Both the position numbers and the translations under genes were made by a program. The notes beneath the pieces are model-generated. The model did no database searches. It worked only from the letters and a program-made list of their open reading frames with translations, and was not told where the DNA came from. From contig NZ_JOEH01000009.1 in assembly GCF_000719095.1 (NCBI RefSeq), forward strand, positions 248,001 to 312,000: a DNA stretch of 64,000 bases. The letters are read 5' to 3'. This stretch comes from Streptacidiphilus jeojiense (GTDB lineage Bacteria > Actinomycetota > Actinomycetes > Streptomycetales > Streptomycetaceae). Below, piece after piece: positions 51,581-60,940 of this stretch (positions within the stretch are counted from its first letter, which is position 1; each line of letters opens with the position of its first letter).

Positions 51581-52759
51581 GTGAACGTCCTCGACATCCT
51601 GCTTGTCGCCGCCGCTGTCGGATTCGCCGTCTCCGGCTACCGGCAGGGTTTCGTCGTCGGTGCGCTCTCCCTGGTCGGCTTCCTCGGCGGCGGCCTGATA
51701 GCGGTCCAGCTCCTGCCGCTGCTGCTGAACCACCTCTCGCCGGGGACGATGTCCTCGGTGATCGCCGTGGTGGTCGTGATCGTCTTCGCCTCGGTCGGGC
51801 AGGCCTTCACCACCCACTGGGGCTGGAAGCTGCGCGGCCCGATCGACCGCAGCCGGGCCCGGATCTGGGACGCGGCCGGCGGCGCGATCGTCAACGTGGT
51901 GTCGATGCTGCTGGTCGCCTGGCTGATCGGGACGGCCCTGGCGGGCACCTCGCTGCCCACCATCGCCCATGAGGTCCGCACCTCCAAGGTGCTCGGCGAC
52001 GTGCAGAAGGCACTGCCCGCGGACGCGCCCGAGTGGTTCTCCGACTTCACCTCGGTGCTGGCCCGCAACGGCTTCCCGCAGGTGTTCAACCCGTTCCAGA
52101 GCGAGCCGATCACCGACGTCCCGGCCCCGGACCCGGCGCTGGCCAGCAGTGACGCCGTGGTCCAGGCGCACAAGAGCATCGTCAAGGTGGTCGGCACCGC
52201 CCCCAGTTGCGGCAAGGTCATCGAGGGCAGCGGCTTCGTCTACGCGCCGCAGCGGGTGATGACCAACGCCCATGTCGTCGGCGGTGTCTCCGCGCCCACG
52301 GTCAACCTCGGCGGCCGGATCTACGCCGCCAAGGTGGTGCTGTACGACTGGAAGCGGGACATCGCGGTGCTGGACGTCCCCGGCCTGAACGCCACCCCGC
52401 TGGTGTTCGCGGGCGACGCGAAGACCAGCGCCGACGCGATCGTGGCCGGCTTCCCGGAGAACGGCCCGTTCAACGTCCAGGCGGCCCGGATCCGGGGCCG
52501 GCTGCAGGCCAGCGGCCCCGACATCTACCACCGCGGCACCGTCAGCCGCGACGTCTACTCGCTGCGCTCCACGGTGCGCCAGGGCAACTCCGGCGGCCCG
52601 CTGCTCAACCCCGACGGCGACGTCTACGGGGTGGTCTTCGCCAAGTCGCTTGACGACGCCCAGACCGGGTACGCGCTCACCGCCGCCGAGGTGCGGTCGG
52701 ACGCCGAGCAGGGTGCGAACGCGACCCAGAAGGTCGACAGCGAGTCCTGCGCGCTCTGA
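51581..52759 (+). CDS. MarP-type membrane serine protease (CvpA-trypsin fusion)
   Basis: 392 residues from GTG 51581. Residues ~1-170 hold four hydrophobic segments with a CvpA/colicin V production pattern (DILLVAAAVGFAVSGYRQGF); residues ~195-380 are a trypsin-like protease with His in MTNAHVVGG, Asp in KRDIAVLDVPG and Ser in VRQGNSGGPLLN. A cysteine pair (SCGKVIEG, SESCAL) may form a disulfide. The order matches MarP, the mycobacterial acid- and oxidative-stress protease. The active domain faces outside the membrane. Confidence 0.9.
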   Translation: MNVLDILLVAAAVGFAVSGYRQGFVVGALSLVGFLGGGLIAVQLLPLLLNHLSPGTMSSVIAVVVVIVFASVGQAFTTHWGWKLRGPIDRSRARIWDAAGGAIVNVVSMLLVAWLIGTALAGTSLPTIAHEVRTSKVLGDVQKALPADAPEWFSDFTSVLARNGFPQVFNPFQSEPITDVPAPDPALASSDAVVQAHKSIVKVVGTAPSCGKVIEGSGFVYAPQRVMTNAHVVGGVSAPTVNLGGRIYAAKVVLYDWKRDIAVLDVPGLNATPLVFAGDAKTSADAIVAGFPENGPFNVQAARIRGRLQASGPDIYHRGTVSRDVYSLRSTVRQGNSGGPLLNPDGDVYGVVFAKSLDDAQTGYALTAAEVRSDAEQGANATQKVDSESCAL

Positions 52760-52904
52760 GTCCCGCCGGCACCCTCCCCGGCAGCAGGTCCCCAGTAGTT
52801 GAGCCTCCGTCGGGAGGTGTCGGTATCTGCTGGTACCGTCTGGGACGCTTCAGTCGGACGGATCTTGACGGTGCCGTCATCACGAGGGGGAGGACGTCCA
52901 CGCC

Positions 52905-53603
52905 ATGATGGGTCACTCGCACGCGGTCAGCGGGGCGCTGCTCTTCGCAGCCACCGCGCCGTACCTGCCACCGCTGGTGATGCACCATCACCTCAGCCCG
53001 CAGGAGATCCTGATGGGCACGGTGCTGTGCGCGGGCGCCGCACTGCTGCCCGACCTGGACCACCACGACGGGACGATCGCCAACTTCCTGGGCCCGGTGT
53101 CCAAACTGCTGTGCCGGTTCGTCGCCTGGATCTCCGGCGGGCACCGGCACGCCACCCACTCGATCTTCTTCATCGCCTTCATGACGGCGGGGACCTGGGC
53201 AGGGGTGAGCTACGTCGGCCGCTGGTTCACCCTGGGCCTGACCTTCTTCCTGCTGGCCATGGCCGTGCGGGCGCTCAACCTGTGCCCGCCCGGGCACGGC
53301 TTCTCGGCCTGGGGCACCATCGTGGCGATGGCCCTGCTCGGGACAGGCATCATCGACAAGTTCATCCCGTCGGCGCCGGGCTGGCTGCCGTACGCGGTCG
53401 GCCTGGGCTGCCTGGCGCACCTGCTCGGCGACTCGATCACCAAGCAGGGCGCACCGTGGCTGTGGCCGATCCGCACCCGCTACGAGATCGTGGTGATCAA
53501 GAGCAGCGGCAACAAGCTGGAGACGGAGATACTGGTCCCGATCATGGGAATAGCGACCGTCGTCCTGCTGTGGTTCACCGCGCTCTCGCCCAACACGTTC
53601 TGA
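52905..53603 (+). CDS. Membrane-bound metal-dependent hydrolase (YdjM/DUF457 type)
   Basis: 232 residues. It begins MMGHSHAVSGALLFAATAPY, has ALLPDLDHHDGTIANFLGPV and ISGGHRHATHSIFFIAFM, the His/Asp pattern of the LexA-regulated YdjM-like inner-membrane hydrolases, and about five transmembrane segments ending TVVLLWFTALSPNTF. Activity is uncertain. Start ATG 52905 (or 52908) lies after a GGGGGAGG sequence at a workable distance. Confidence 0.82.
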   Translation: MMGHSHAVSGALLFAATAPYLPPLVMHHHLSPQEILMGTVLCAGAALLPDLDHHDGTIANFLGPVSKLLCRFVAWISGGHRHATHSIFFIAFMTAGTWAGVSYVGRWFTLGLTFFLLAMAVRALNLCPPGHGFSAWGTIVAMALLGTGIIDKFIPSAPGWLPYAVGLGCLAHLLGDSITKQGAPWLWPIRTRYEIVVIKSSGNKLETEILVPIMGIATVVLLWFTALSPNTF

Positions 53604-53627
53604 GGGCGGGCGGTTCGGGGCCGGGGT

Positions 53628-53834
53628 TCAGCGCTGGCGGAGTCTTGAGGTGACCCAGCGCGCCCGGCGGGTGATGATGTGCGGTATCCCTACATGGACC
53701 AGGAGGTCCCCGCTGCTCGCGGGGGCTTCGGGGGCGGCGCCGGTGGTGCCGTTGAACGAGCTCGTGGCCGCTGTCTGCTGAGGCGGGCGGCGACGGGTAC
53801 GTGGCGCGAAAGCGCGGTCGTGCATCCAGCTCAT
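53628..53834 (-). CDS. Possible small protein, unsupported
   Basis: 68 codons from ATG 53834: MSWMHDRAFAPRTRRRP... LLVHVGIPHIITRRARWVTS. The frame lies between a terminator hairpin and the end of the preceding gene, which would leave room for a small unit, but no ribosome-binding site precedes it and the composition is ordinary for GC-rich DNA. Included because the 395-bp interval has no other candidate. Confidence 0.25.
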   Translation of the reverse strand: MSWMHDRAFAPRTRRRPPQQTAATSSFNGTTGAAPEAPASSGDLLVHVGIPHIITRRARWVTSRLRQR

Positions 53835-53847
53835 AGGTAGAGGACTG

Positions 53848-53879
53848 CCCGCACGGGACCGGGTGTAATCCCGTGCGGG
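53848..53879. terminator. Terminator between the YdjM-like gene and the alpha/beta hydrolase
   Basis: A perfect 11-bp stem (53848-53858 with 53869-53879), 10-nt loop, in the interval between two convergent genes (stops 53603 and 53999). Confidence 0.65.
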
Positions 53880-53998
53880 GCGGCCAATCGGCCCGTTTCT
53901 GGCATATTTTCACTTCACCGGATTCCGCTTATGACAGCGTCATGACGAACAGTCAGCGGCGGCCCGGTGGCGGGATCGGCGGCGGTCCGGCGAAGGGC

Positions 53999-54955
53999 TC
54001 AGCGACGGTCCGGTTCGGGGTCGCGGAGCCAGTTCACCAGCTCCCGGGAGAACCCCTCCGGGTCCTCCTCCTGGGGGAAGTGCCCGATCCCCTCCAGCAG
54101 CCGCCAGCGGTACGGGGCCTCCACGTACTCGCCCGACCCTGCGGCCGTCCTGGCGAGCAGCACCGGGTCCGCCGCGCCGTGCAGGTGCAGCGTGGGCACC
54201 CGTACCGGTCGGCGCATCCGGCGCGAGTACTGCAGGCCGTCCGGACGGCCCATGGAGCGCATCAGCCAGCGGTAGGGCTCGATCGAGCAGTGCCTGGTGT
54301 TGGACAGCTGCATGGCGTGACGGTAGGTCAGCAGTGCCTTCTCGTCGGGGTGGTGCCCGGGGGCGGTCCAGTCCGTCAGGAACTCGCCGACCAGGGCGGC
54401 GTCGTCGGCGACCAGCTGCCGCTCCGGTACCCAGGGGCGCTGGAAGCCGAGCAGGTGCTCCGCCGCGGTGATCTGCTTGCGGTCGGTCATCAGCGCCCGG
54501 CGGTAGCGCCGCGGGTGCGCGCTGGAGGCCACGGCCAGCCGGCGGACCAGGGCCGGGCGCATCACGGCGGCGGTCCAGGCCAGGAAGCCGCCGAGGTCGT
54601 GGCCGACCAGGGCGGCGTTGGGGGCGCCGAGCGAGCGGATGATCCCGGTCAGGTCCAGGGCCATGTTGGAGGGGTCGTACCCGCGGGGGGTGCGGTCGCT
54701 GCCGCCGACGCCGCGCAGGTCCACGGCGACGGCGCGGAAGCCGGCCTCGGCGAGCGCGGTCAGCTGGTGCCGCCAGGTCCACCAGAACTGCGGCCAGCCA
54801 TGCACCAGCAGCACCAGCGGTCCCTCGCCCAGTTCGGCGATGTGGAAGCGCCCGCCGTTGGCGGACACGTCGCGGTGGTTCCAGGGTCCCTCGATGCGCG
54901 GATCGAAGGAGTCGGTGGATCTGTGGGCTCCACCGGGGGTTCTGTCAGACGACAT
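53999..54955 (-). CDS. Alpha/beta hydrolase, epoxide-hydrolase-like
   Basis: 318 residues. LVHGWPQFWWTWRHQLTALA supplies the HGxP oxyanion motif, VGHDLGGFLAWTAA the nucleophile Asp/elbow (GHDLGG as in epoxide hydrolases and dehalogenases), and a late HFPQEEDP the catalytic His. An N-terminal extension precedes the fold. Likely an epoxide hydrolase or haloalkane dehalogenase-type enzyme; substrate unknown. It precedes the holin-like gene, 47 bp apart in the same direction. Confidence 0.85.
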   Translation of the reverse strand: MSSDRTPGGAHRSTDSFDPRIEGPWNHRDVSANGGRFHIAELGEGPLVLLVHGWPQFWWTWRHQLTALAEAGFRAVAVDLRGVGGSDRTPRGYDPSNMALDLTGIIRSLGAPNAALVGHDLGGFLAWTAAVMRPALVRRLAVASSAHPRRYRRALMTDRKQITAAEHLLGFQRPWVPERQLVADDAALVGEFLTDWTAPGHHPDEKALLTYRHAMQLSNTRHCSIEPYRWLMRSMGRPDGLQYSRRMRRPVRVPTLHLHGAADPVLLARTAAGSGEYVEAPYRWRLLEGIGHFPQEEDPEGFSRELVNWLRDPEPDRR

Positions 54956-55002
54956 GGGGAGAGCGTGTCACATCCGAGCCTTGATCAGGTTTCCGGAGTC
55001 GG

Positions 55003-55485
55003 TCACCGGGTGAGGACCTTGTGACCGTCGGCGGTGATCGGCGCGGCCGGGTGCGGCTTGGTGCCCTTGAGCACGTCGACGGTGGCCTTGGTGGAGGCGA
55101 TGGTCCGCTCCGGCGGCGAGATCTTCTTGAACGCGCGCACGGCGAAGAGGGCCGCGAGTGCCGCGAGCAACAGGAACAGGACGCCCACGATGGCCAGCGA
55201 CCAGCCGAAGGTGACACCGGACGAGCCGAGCAGGTCGTGGATCCCGTACGCCGCGGCGAAGCTGAACACCGGGATGGAGGCCAGGGCGATCACAGCGGCC
55301 ACGCCCCCGGCCACACCCCCCATGAGGCCCCGCTTGACGTCCTTGGTGATCTCGGCCCTGGCCAGCGCGATCTCGTCGTGCACCAGTGCGGACAGGTCGG
55401 CGGTCGCTGCGGCGAACAGCTGGCCCACCGTACGGTCGGCTCCGCCGTTCGTGGGGCTGGCCTCGTACCTGTCAGCAGCTGACAT
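55003..55485 (-). CDS. Actinobacterial holin-X (DUF1469) membrane protein
   Basis: 160 residues. The N-terminal helix TVGQLFAAATADLSALVHDE, followed by EIALARAEITKDVKRGLMGG, and two transmembrane segments (GVAAVIALASIPVFSFAAAY, GWSLAIVGVLFLLLAALAAL) match PF07332. The family is called holin-like by similarity, though its members in streptomycetes are chromosomal and not known to lyse cells. It sits between nhaA and the alpha/beta hydrolase in the same direction, as is usual in this neighbourhood. Confidence 0.85.
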   Translation of the reverse strand: MSAADRYEASPTNGGADRTVGQLFAAATADLSALVHDEIALARAEITKDVKRGLMGGVAGGVAAVIALASIPVFSFAAAYGIHDLLGSSGVTFGWSLAIVGVLFLLLAALAALFAVRAFKKISPPERTIASTKATVDVLKGTKPHPAAPITADGHKVLTR

Positions 55486-55586
55486 CGGGGGTCTCCTCGC
55501 GTGTATGGGTCCACGGCATCATGTCACTGTCTCAGATCATGCCTCGTGCCTGCGGTAGCGCACCACTCGACTCGTCTTACGGTGCG

Positions 55587-56852
55587 TCATACCGCCGCTG
55601 CCCGTTCCTCGGCCAGCTCGGCCTCGTAGAGTTGCCGGTACTTGCGGTTGCGCAGCCGCAGCAGCACCGAGGCGACCACCGCGCAGATCACCGAGCCGGC
55701 CAGCACCGCGGCCTTGTCGCGCTCGGACAGCCCGTGGTCGTCGGCGAAGGCCAGCTCGGCGATCAGCAGCGAGACGGTGAAGCCGATCCCGGCCAGCACC
55801 GAGACGGCGAACAGGTCGCCCCACTCCAGCTCCGGGTTGAGTTCGGCCCGGGTGAACCGCGCCGCGAGCCAGGTGCCGCCGAAGATGCCCAGGCACTTGC
55901 CGACCACCAGGCCGAGCACCACGCCCAGCGGCGAGGCCTGGGTGAACACCTCGCCCAGGGCCCGGGGGCTGACCGACACCCCGGCCGCGAACAGGGCGAA
56001 AACCGGAACGCAGAACCCGGCCGAGAACGGCCGCACCAGGTGCTCGATGTGCTCGGCGGGGGAGTGCTCCTCGCCCGGGTCCTTGGTGCAGCGCAGCAGC
56101 AGGCCCATGGCGACGCCGGCCACCGTGGCGTGGATGCCGCTCTCGTGCATCAGCGCCCAGACCACCACGGCCAGCGGGACGTAGAGGTACCAGCCGCGCA
56201 CCCGCATCCGGTGCAGTGCGTAGAACAGGACCAGCCCCAGCAGGGAGAGGCCCAGCGCCCAGAGCTTGATGCCGGTGCTGTAGAAGATCGCGATGATCAG
56301 GATCGCGATCAGGTCGTCCACCACAGCCAGGGTGAGTAGGAAGGCCCGCAGTGCGGAGGGCAGGTGCGAGCCGACGACGGCCAGCACGCCCAGGGCGAAG
56401 GCGATGTCGGTGGCGGTGGGGATGGCCCAGCCCGCCAGGTGGCCGCCCGGACCGCTGTTGACGACGGCGTAGACGGCGGCGGGCACGGCGACCCCGCAGA
56501 CGGCCGCGACCACCGGCAGCGCGGCTGCTCTGGGGTCGCGCAGTTCCCCGGCGACCAGTTCGCGCTTGAGCTCGATCCCGGCCACGAAGAAGAAGACCGC
56601 GAGCAGCCCGTCCTTGGCCCAGGCGTCCAGCGAGAGGTCCAGGTGCAGCGGCGAGGAGGGGCCGACGGTGGTGTCCAGCACGCTCTGGTATCCGGCCGGC
56701 CAGGCGTTCGCCCAGACGAGTGCCACCACGGCCGCGCCGAGCAGCAGGATGCCGCCGACGGTCTCGGCGCGCAGCGCGTCCGCGAGGAACTTCCGTTCGG
56801 GGAGCGGGAGCCGGCCCAGGAACGGGCGGCGGGGCGTGGGGCTGTCACTCAC
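55587..56852 (-). CDS. nhaA: Na+/H+ antiporter NhaA
   Basis: 421 residues, about 12 transmembrane helices. LLAVFFFVAGIELKRELVAG and IPTATDIAFALGVLAVVGSH with the two adjacent-helix aspartates (ALRAFLLTLAVVDDLIAILI) are the NhaA signature residues that bind Na+ and H+. It exports sodium in exchange for protons, setting pH and salt tolerance. A ~25-residue leader and a short charged tail. Downstream the holin-like gene follows after 101 bp. Confidence 0.92.
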   Translation of the reverse strand: MSDSPTPRRPFLGRLPLPERKFLADALRAETVGGILLLGAAVVALVWANAWPAGYQSVLDTTVGPSSPLHLDLSLDAWAKDGLLAVFFFVAGIELKRELVAGELRDPRAAALPVVAAVCGVAVPAAVYAVVNSGPGGHLAGWAIPTATDIAFALGVLAVVGSHLPSALRAFLLTLAVVDDLIAILIIAIFYSTGIKLWALGLSLLGLVLFYALHRMRVRGWYLYVPLAVVVWALMHESGIHATVAGVAMGLLLRCTKDPGEEHSPAEHIEHLVRPFSAGFCVPVFALFAAGVSVSPRALGEVFTQASPLGVVLGLVVGKCLGIFGGTWLAARFTRAELNPELEWGDLFAVSVLAGIGFTVSLLIAELAFADDHGLSERDKAAVLAGSVICAVVASVLLRLRNRKYRQLYEAELAEERAAAV

Positions 56853-56919
56853 GCGCTGGCTCCTCCGGAAGCTGACGGACGGATTGTCACATTTGTCCGA
56901 TGCTAACCGGCGAGCAGGG

Positions 56920-56957
56920 AAGAGGCCGTCCCCGCGCGGACGCGGGGACGGCCTCTT
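56920..56957 (-). terminator. Terminator downstream of acs
   Basis: A perfect 17-bp stem (56920-56936 with 56941-56957) with a 4-nt loop, beginning 19 bp after the stop of acs (56976). The strongest terminator in this half of the window. Confidence 0.88.
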
Positions 56958-56975
56958 AGGCGTACTGGCGGAGGG

Positions 56976-58961
56976 TCAGTCCTCCTCGCCGGCCGCCGGC
57001 AGCTGGCTCTGGATCAGGTCCATCACCGTGGAGTCGGCCAGGGTGGTGGTGTCGCCCACCGCCCGGCCCTCGGCGATGTCGCGCAGCAGCCGACGCATGA
57101 TCTTGCCGGAGCGGGTCTTCGGCAGCTCGCTGACCACCTTGATCATCTTGGGCTTGGCGATCGGGCCGAGCACCTTGGCGACGTGGTTGCGCAGGTCGGT
57201 GACCAGCTCCGCGTCGTCGTGGGCGGTGCCGCGCAGGATCACGAAGGCCGCGATGGCCTGCCCGGTGGTGGCGTCGGTCGCGCCGACCACGGCCGCCTCG
57301 GCGACCTTGGGGTGCGACACCAGCGCCGACTCGACCTCGGTGGTCGAGATGTTGTGCCCGGACACCAGCATCACGTCGTCCACCCGGCCGAGCAGCCAGA
57401 GGTCGCCGTCCTCGTCCTTCTTGGCGCCGTCGCCGGCGAAGTAGCGCCAGTCGGTCTCGGCGGCGTCGTGACCGGCGCCGAAGCGGGACCAGTAGGTGTC
57501 CAGGTAGCGCTGGTCGTCGCCCCAGATGGTGCGCAGCATCGACGGCCACGGCTCGGTCAGGATCAGGTAGCCGCCCCCGCCGTTGGGCACCTCGTGGCCC
57601 TCGTCGTCGACCACGGTGGCGGCGATGCCGGGCAGCGGGGTCTGCGCCGAGCCGGGCTTGGCGGCGGTGACGCCGGGCAGCGGGCTGATCATCATGGCGC
57701 CGGTCTCGGTCTGCCACCAGGTGTCCACGATGGGGGTGCGGTCGCCGCCGATGTGCTCGCGGTACCAGATCCACGCCTCGGGGTTGATCGGCTCGCCGAC
57801 GCTGCCCAGGATGCGCAGCGAGGACAGGTCGAACTTGGCGGGGATGTCGTCGCCCCACTTCATGAACGTGCGGATGGCGGTCGGCGCGGTGTAGAGGAGG
57901 GTCACCCCGTACTTCTGGATGATCTCCCAGAACCGGCCCTGGTGCGGGGTGTCCGGGGTGCCCTCGTACATCACCTGGGTGGCGCCGTTGGCCAGCGGCC
58001 CGTAGACGATGTAGGAGTGCCCGGTGACCCAGCCGATGTCGGCGGTGCACCAGTAGACGTCGGTCTCCGGCTTGAGGTCGAAGACCGCGTGGTGGGTGTA
58101 GCTGGCCTGGGTGAGGTAGCCGCCGGTGGTGTGCAGGATGCCCTTGGGCTTACCCGTGGTCCCCGAGGTGTAGAGGATGAACAGCGGGTGCTCGGCGTTC
58201 ATCGGCTGGGGCGTGTGCTCGGTGGACTGACGGTCCGTGATCTCGTGCCACCAGACGTCCTTGCTGTCGTCCCAGGCGGTGTCCTGGCCGGTGCGGCGGA
58301 CCACCAGGACGTGCTCGACGGTGGGGCAGCTGAGCACGGCCTCGTCGATGGCCGGCTTGAGCGCGGTGGGCTTGCCGCGGCGGTAGCCGCCGTCCGCGGT
58401 GATGATCAGCTTGGCGTCGGCGTCCTGCACCCGGGAGGCGACGGCCTCGGCGGAGAAGCCGCCGAAGACCACGGAGTGCGCGGCACCGATCCGGGCGCAG
58501 GCGAGCATCGCCACCGCCGCCTCGGGGATCATCGGCAGGTAGACGGCGACCCGGTCGCCCTTCTGCACGCCCAGCTCGGTGAGGGCGTTGGCGGCCTTGG
58601 AGACCTCGTCCTTGAGCTCGGCGTAGGTGATGGCGCGGCTGTCGCCGGGCTCGCCCTCGAAGTGGATGGCGACCCGGTCGCCGTGGCCTGCCTCGACGTG
58701 GCGGTCGACGCAGTTGTAGGCGACGTTGAGCTCGCCGTCGGCGAACCACTTGGCGAACGGCGGGTTGGACCAGTCCAGGGTCTCGGTGGGCTCGGTGGCC
58801 CAGCTCAGCCGGCGGGCCTGCTTCGCCCAGAAGGCCAGCCGGTCCTCCTTGGCCTCGGCATACGCCTCGGCGGTCACATTCGCGGCGGCGGCGAGCTCAG
58901 CAGGCGGGGCGAATCGACGCTCTTCCTTGAGCAGGTTGGCCAGGCTCTCATTGCTGCTCAA
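56976..58961 (-). CDS. acs: Acetyl-CoA synthetase
   Basis: 661 residues. It makes acetyl-CoA from acetate, ATP and CoA through acetyl-AMP. The P-loop is LYTSGTTGKPKGILHTTGGY; the adenylate-forming motifs YWCTADIGWVTGHSYI and WWQTETGAMMISPLPG follow; the C-terminal lysine that is regulated by acetylation lies in KTRSGKIMRRLLRDI. Length is standard. The ATG start is preceded by GAGGAGTGCGC. In S. coelicolor I recall acs at SCO3563, in line with the synteny. Confidence 0.95.
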   Translation of the reverse strand: MSSNESLANLLKEERRFAPPAELAAAANVTAEAYAEAKEDRLAFWAKQARRLSWATEPTETLDWSNPPFAKWFADGELNVAYNCVDRHVEAGHGDRVAIHFEGEPGDSRAITYAELKDEVSKAANALTELGVQKGDRVAVYLPMIPEAAVAMLACARIGAAHSVVFGGFSAEAVASRVQDADAKLIITADGGYRRGKPTALKPAIDEAVLSCPTVEHVLVVRRTGQDTAWDDSKDVWWHEITDRQSTEHTPQPMNAEHPLFILYTSGTTGKPKGILHTTGGYLTQASYTHHAVFDLKPETDVYWCTADIGWVTGHSYIVYGPLANGATQVMYEGTPDTPHQGRFWEIIQKYGVTLLYTAPTAIRTFMKWGDDIPAKFDLSSLRILGSVGEPINPEAWIWYREHIGGDRTPIVDTWWQTETGAMMISPLPGVTAAKPGSAQTPLPGIAATVVDDEGHEVPNGGGGYLILTEPWPSMLRTIWGDDQRYLDTYWSRFGAGHDAAETDWRYFAGDGAKKDEDGDLWLLGRVDDVMLVSGHNISTTEVESALVSHPKVAEAAVVGATDATTGQAIAAFVILRGTAHDDAELVTDLRNHVAKVLGPIAKPKMIKVVSELPKTRSGKIMRRLLRDIAEGRAVGDTTTLADSTVMDLIQSQLPAAGEED

Positions 58962-59123
58962 CGCGCACTCCTCATCAAGATCTGGGTGCGGGCGTCCCGA
59001 TCATCCCCGCCGACCCGTTATGTCGTGACCTAGCTCACCAGGATGAGGGCGCGCTGACAAGGGGCCTCGGAAAATTGGTGTAGACCTATTTGGATTCTGC
59101 CGAGCGGCGGGCATCCGGGCAGG

Positions 59124-59792
59124 TCAAGCGGCTGGGGCCAGTCGCGGTCGGACGGGGCTGAAGGTGCGCCCGTTGCGAGCGAGACGGTACGCCTGTGCCG
59201 TGGCGAAGTCGAAGTAGAGCCCGGTCAGCCGCAGCCTGCCGGAGTCCAGCGCCCGGCGCACCGAGGCGTGCGCCCGCAGGTTGTCCAACTGCTGCGCCAC
59301 ATTGGTGAGGCAGAGCCGCTCCAGCGGGTCCTCGGACAGCGCGGAGCCGCGGATCCGGGCCGGGGCGTGGCGCACCCGCTGCAGCGAGTCCTGGCCGTGC
59401 CGAAGCCAGCGGGTCAGCGGCGTGCCCGCCTGGCCCTCGCGCCGGTGCGCCCCGCGCAGCAGCGACTGCATCGCCCCGCAGCCGGAGTGGCCGCAGACCA
59501 CGACGGTGCTCACCTCCAGGACGTCCACCGCGTACTCGATGGCGGCGGCCGCCGAGTCGTCGGGCTGGGAGGCGCCGGGTTGGGACACCAGGTTGCCGAC
59601 GTTGCGGACCGTGAAGAGGTCGCCGGGCCCGCTGCTGGTGATCACGTTGGGCACCAGCCGGGAGTCGGCGCAGGTGATGAACAGCTGGGAGGGCGACTGG
59701 CCCTCCCGGGCCAGCCGGGCCAGTTCGGGGCGCAGCCCGGGAGCGGTGAACTGCTGGAAGTCCCGCACCCCGCGCAGGTGGTCGTGGATCAT
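59124..59792 (-). CDS. Beta-carbonic anhydrase
   Basis: 222 residues from ATG 59792 (a GTG at 59804 adds four). The zinc ligands are Cys41 and Asp43 in FITCADSRLVPN, and His/Cys in VVCGHSGCGAM; SSGPGDLFTVRNVGN is the family loop. It interconverts CO2 and bicarbonate. A perfect 9-bp inverted repeat upstream (59807-59841) suggests a regulated promoter. The C-terminal ~25 residues (FATAQAYRLARNG) are typical. Faces the acs gene in the same orientation with about 160 bp between. Confidence 0.92.
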   Translation of the reverse strand: MIHDHLRGVRDFQQFTAPGLRPELARLAREGQSPSQLFITCADSRLVPNVITSSGPGDLFTVRNVGNLVSQPGASQPDDSAAAAIEYAVDVLEVSTVVVCGHSGCGAMQSLLRGAHRREGQAGTPLTRWLRHGQDSLQRVRHAPARIRGSALSEDPLERLCLTNVAQQLDNLRAHASVRRALDSGRLRLTGLYFDFATAQAYRLARNGRTFSPVRPRLAPAA

Positions 59793-59806
59793 CGCGCCTC
59801 CCAAGA

Positions 59807-59841
59807 TCAGGTAAATGAAGAGTAATGAATCCTTTACCTGA
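59807..59841. promoter_or_regulatory. Inverted repeat in the carbonic anhydrase promoter region
   Basis: TCAGGTAAA (59807-59815) and TTTACCTGA (59833-59841), a perfect 9-bp inverted repeat with a 17-bp spacer, 15-50 bp upstream of the start codon on the minus strand. AT-rich in a GC-rich surrounding, as would fit an operator or promoter. Confidence 0.5.
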
Positions 59842-59916
59842 AGGAGAGGCGTAAACCCCGAACTTCACCCGACCGAGTGTCAGGCCCGGGTGCCGGGCCG
59901 GGTGTCGGCCCGGGTG

Positions 59917-60897
59917 TCAGGCGGTCATCGGTACGGCCTCCCCGAGCACGAAGCCGGGGTCGACCTGGCCCGCGAGATCCGCTCCGGTCCTGGCGTTCCC
60001 CCAGCTCTCGGCGTTGCGCAGGTGGAAGCTCACCATCTGCCGGGTGTAGCGGTCCCAGTCCCGCAGCGGGTACGAGGCGTCCACGGCCCGCAGTAGGGCG
60101 TCCAGTGCCCGCTGGTTCTCCGGCTCCAGGGTGTCCAGCCGGGGCGCGCGGCCCTGCTCGGTGCGCCGCACCCAGTCGGACTGGCCGAAGACCGTGAGCA
60201 GGTCCGCGCCGACGGCGTCGCGCAGGTAGTCCACGTCCTCCTGGCCCTGCACCTTGTTGCCGACCACCCGCAGGTTCACGTCGTAGTCGGCGGCGTAGTC
60301 CTTGTACTGCCGGTAGACCGAGACGCCCTTGCGGGTCGGCTCGGCCACCAGGAAGGTGATGTCGAAACGGGTGAACAGGCCGGAGGCGAAGGAGTCGGAG
60401 CCCGCGGTCATGTCGACGGCCAGGTACTCCCCGGGGCCGTCCGCCAGATGGTTGAGGCAGAGTTCTACCGCGCCGACCTTGGAGTGGTAGCAGGCCACCC
60501 CGAGGTCCTCCTCGGTGAAGGCGCCGGTGGCCATCAGCCGCAGCGGCGCCCCGTCCACCTGGAACTCGCGGGCGCACAGCGCGTACACCGGGTTGTCCTC
60601 GGCGATCCGCAGCAGCCGCGAGCCACTGCCGGGCGGGGTGGTCTTGATCATCGACTCGGCGTCGGCGATCCGGGGATTGCTGCCGCGCAGGTACTCCTTG
60701 ATCTCCGGCAGGTGCGCCCCCATCGACGGCAGCGCCGCCGCCTCCTGCTCGCTCAGCCCGATCGCCGTGCCCAGGTGCTGGTTGATGTCGGCGTCCACGG
60801 CCAGTACCGGGGCGCCGGTCCGGGCGAGGTGTCGGACGAAGAGGGAGGACAGCGTTGTCTTGCCGCTCCCACCCTTGCCGACGAAGGCGATCTTCAT
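59917..60897 (-). CDS. CooC-like P-loop ATPase
   Basis: 326 residues from ATG 60897 with GGAGC six bases upstream. The start MKIAFVGKGGSGKTTLSSLF has the deviant Walker A of MinD/CooC proteins; VDADINQHLGTAIG follows, YLAVDMTAGSDSFASGLF is the Walker B region and LRVVGNKVQGQEDVDYLRDA the adenine loop. CooC ATPases help insert nickel into enzymes; here no nickel enzyme is nearby, so the partner is open. It is divergent from the Fic-like gene, and a metal-operator-like palindrome lies between them. Confidence 0.8.
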   Translation of the reverse strand: MKIAFVGKGGSGKTTLSSLFVRHLARTGAPVLAVDADINQHLGTAIGLSEQEAAALPSMGAHLPEIKEYLRGSNPRIADAESMIKTTPPGSGSRLLRIAEDNPVYALCAREFQVDGAPLRLMATGAFTEEDLGVACYHSKVGAVELCLNHLADGPGEYLAVDMTAGSDSFASGLFTRFDITFLVAEPTRKGVSVYRQYKDYAADYDVNLRVVGNKVQGQEDVDYLRDAVGADLLTVFGQSDWVRRTEQGRAPRLDTLEPENQRALDALLRAVDASYPLRDWDRYTRQMVSFHLRNAESWGNARTGADLAGQVDPGFVLGEAVPMTA

Positions 60898-60940
60898 GGG
60901 GTGCTCCATGCGAAGGGGCGCACCGGTCGGCGCGCTTATT

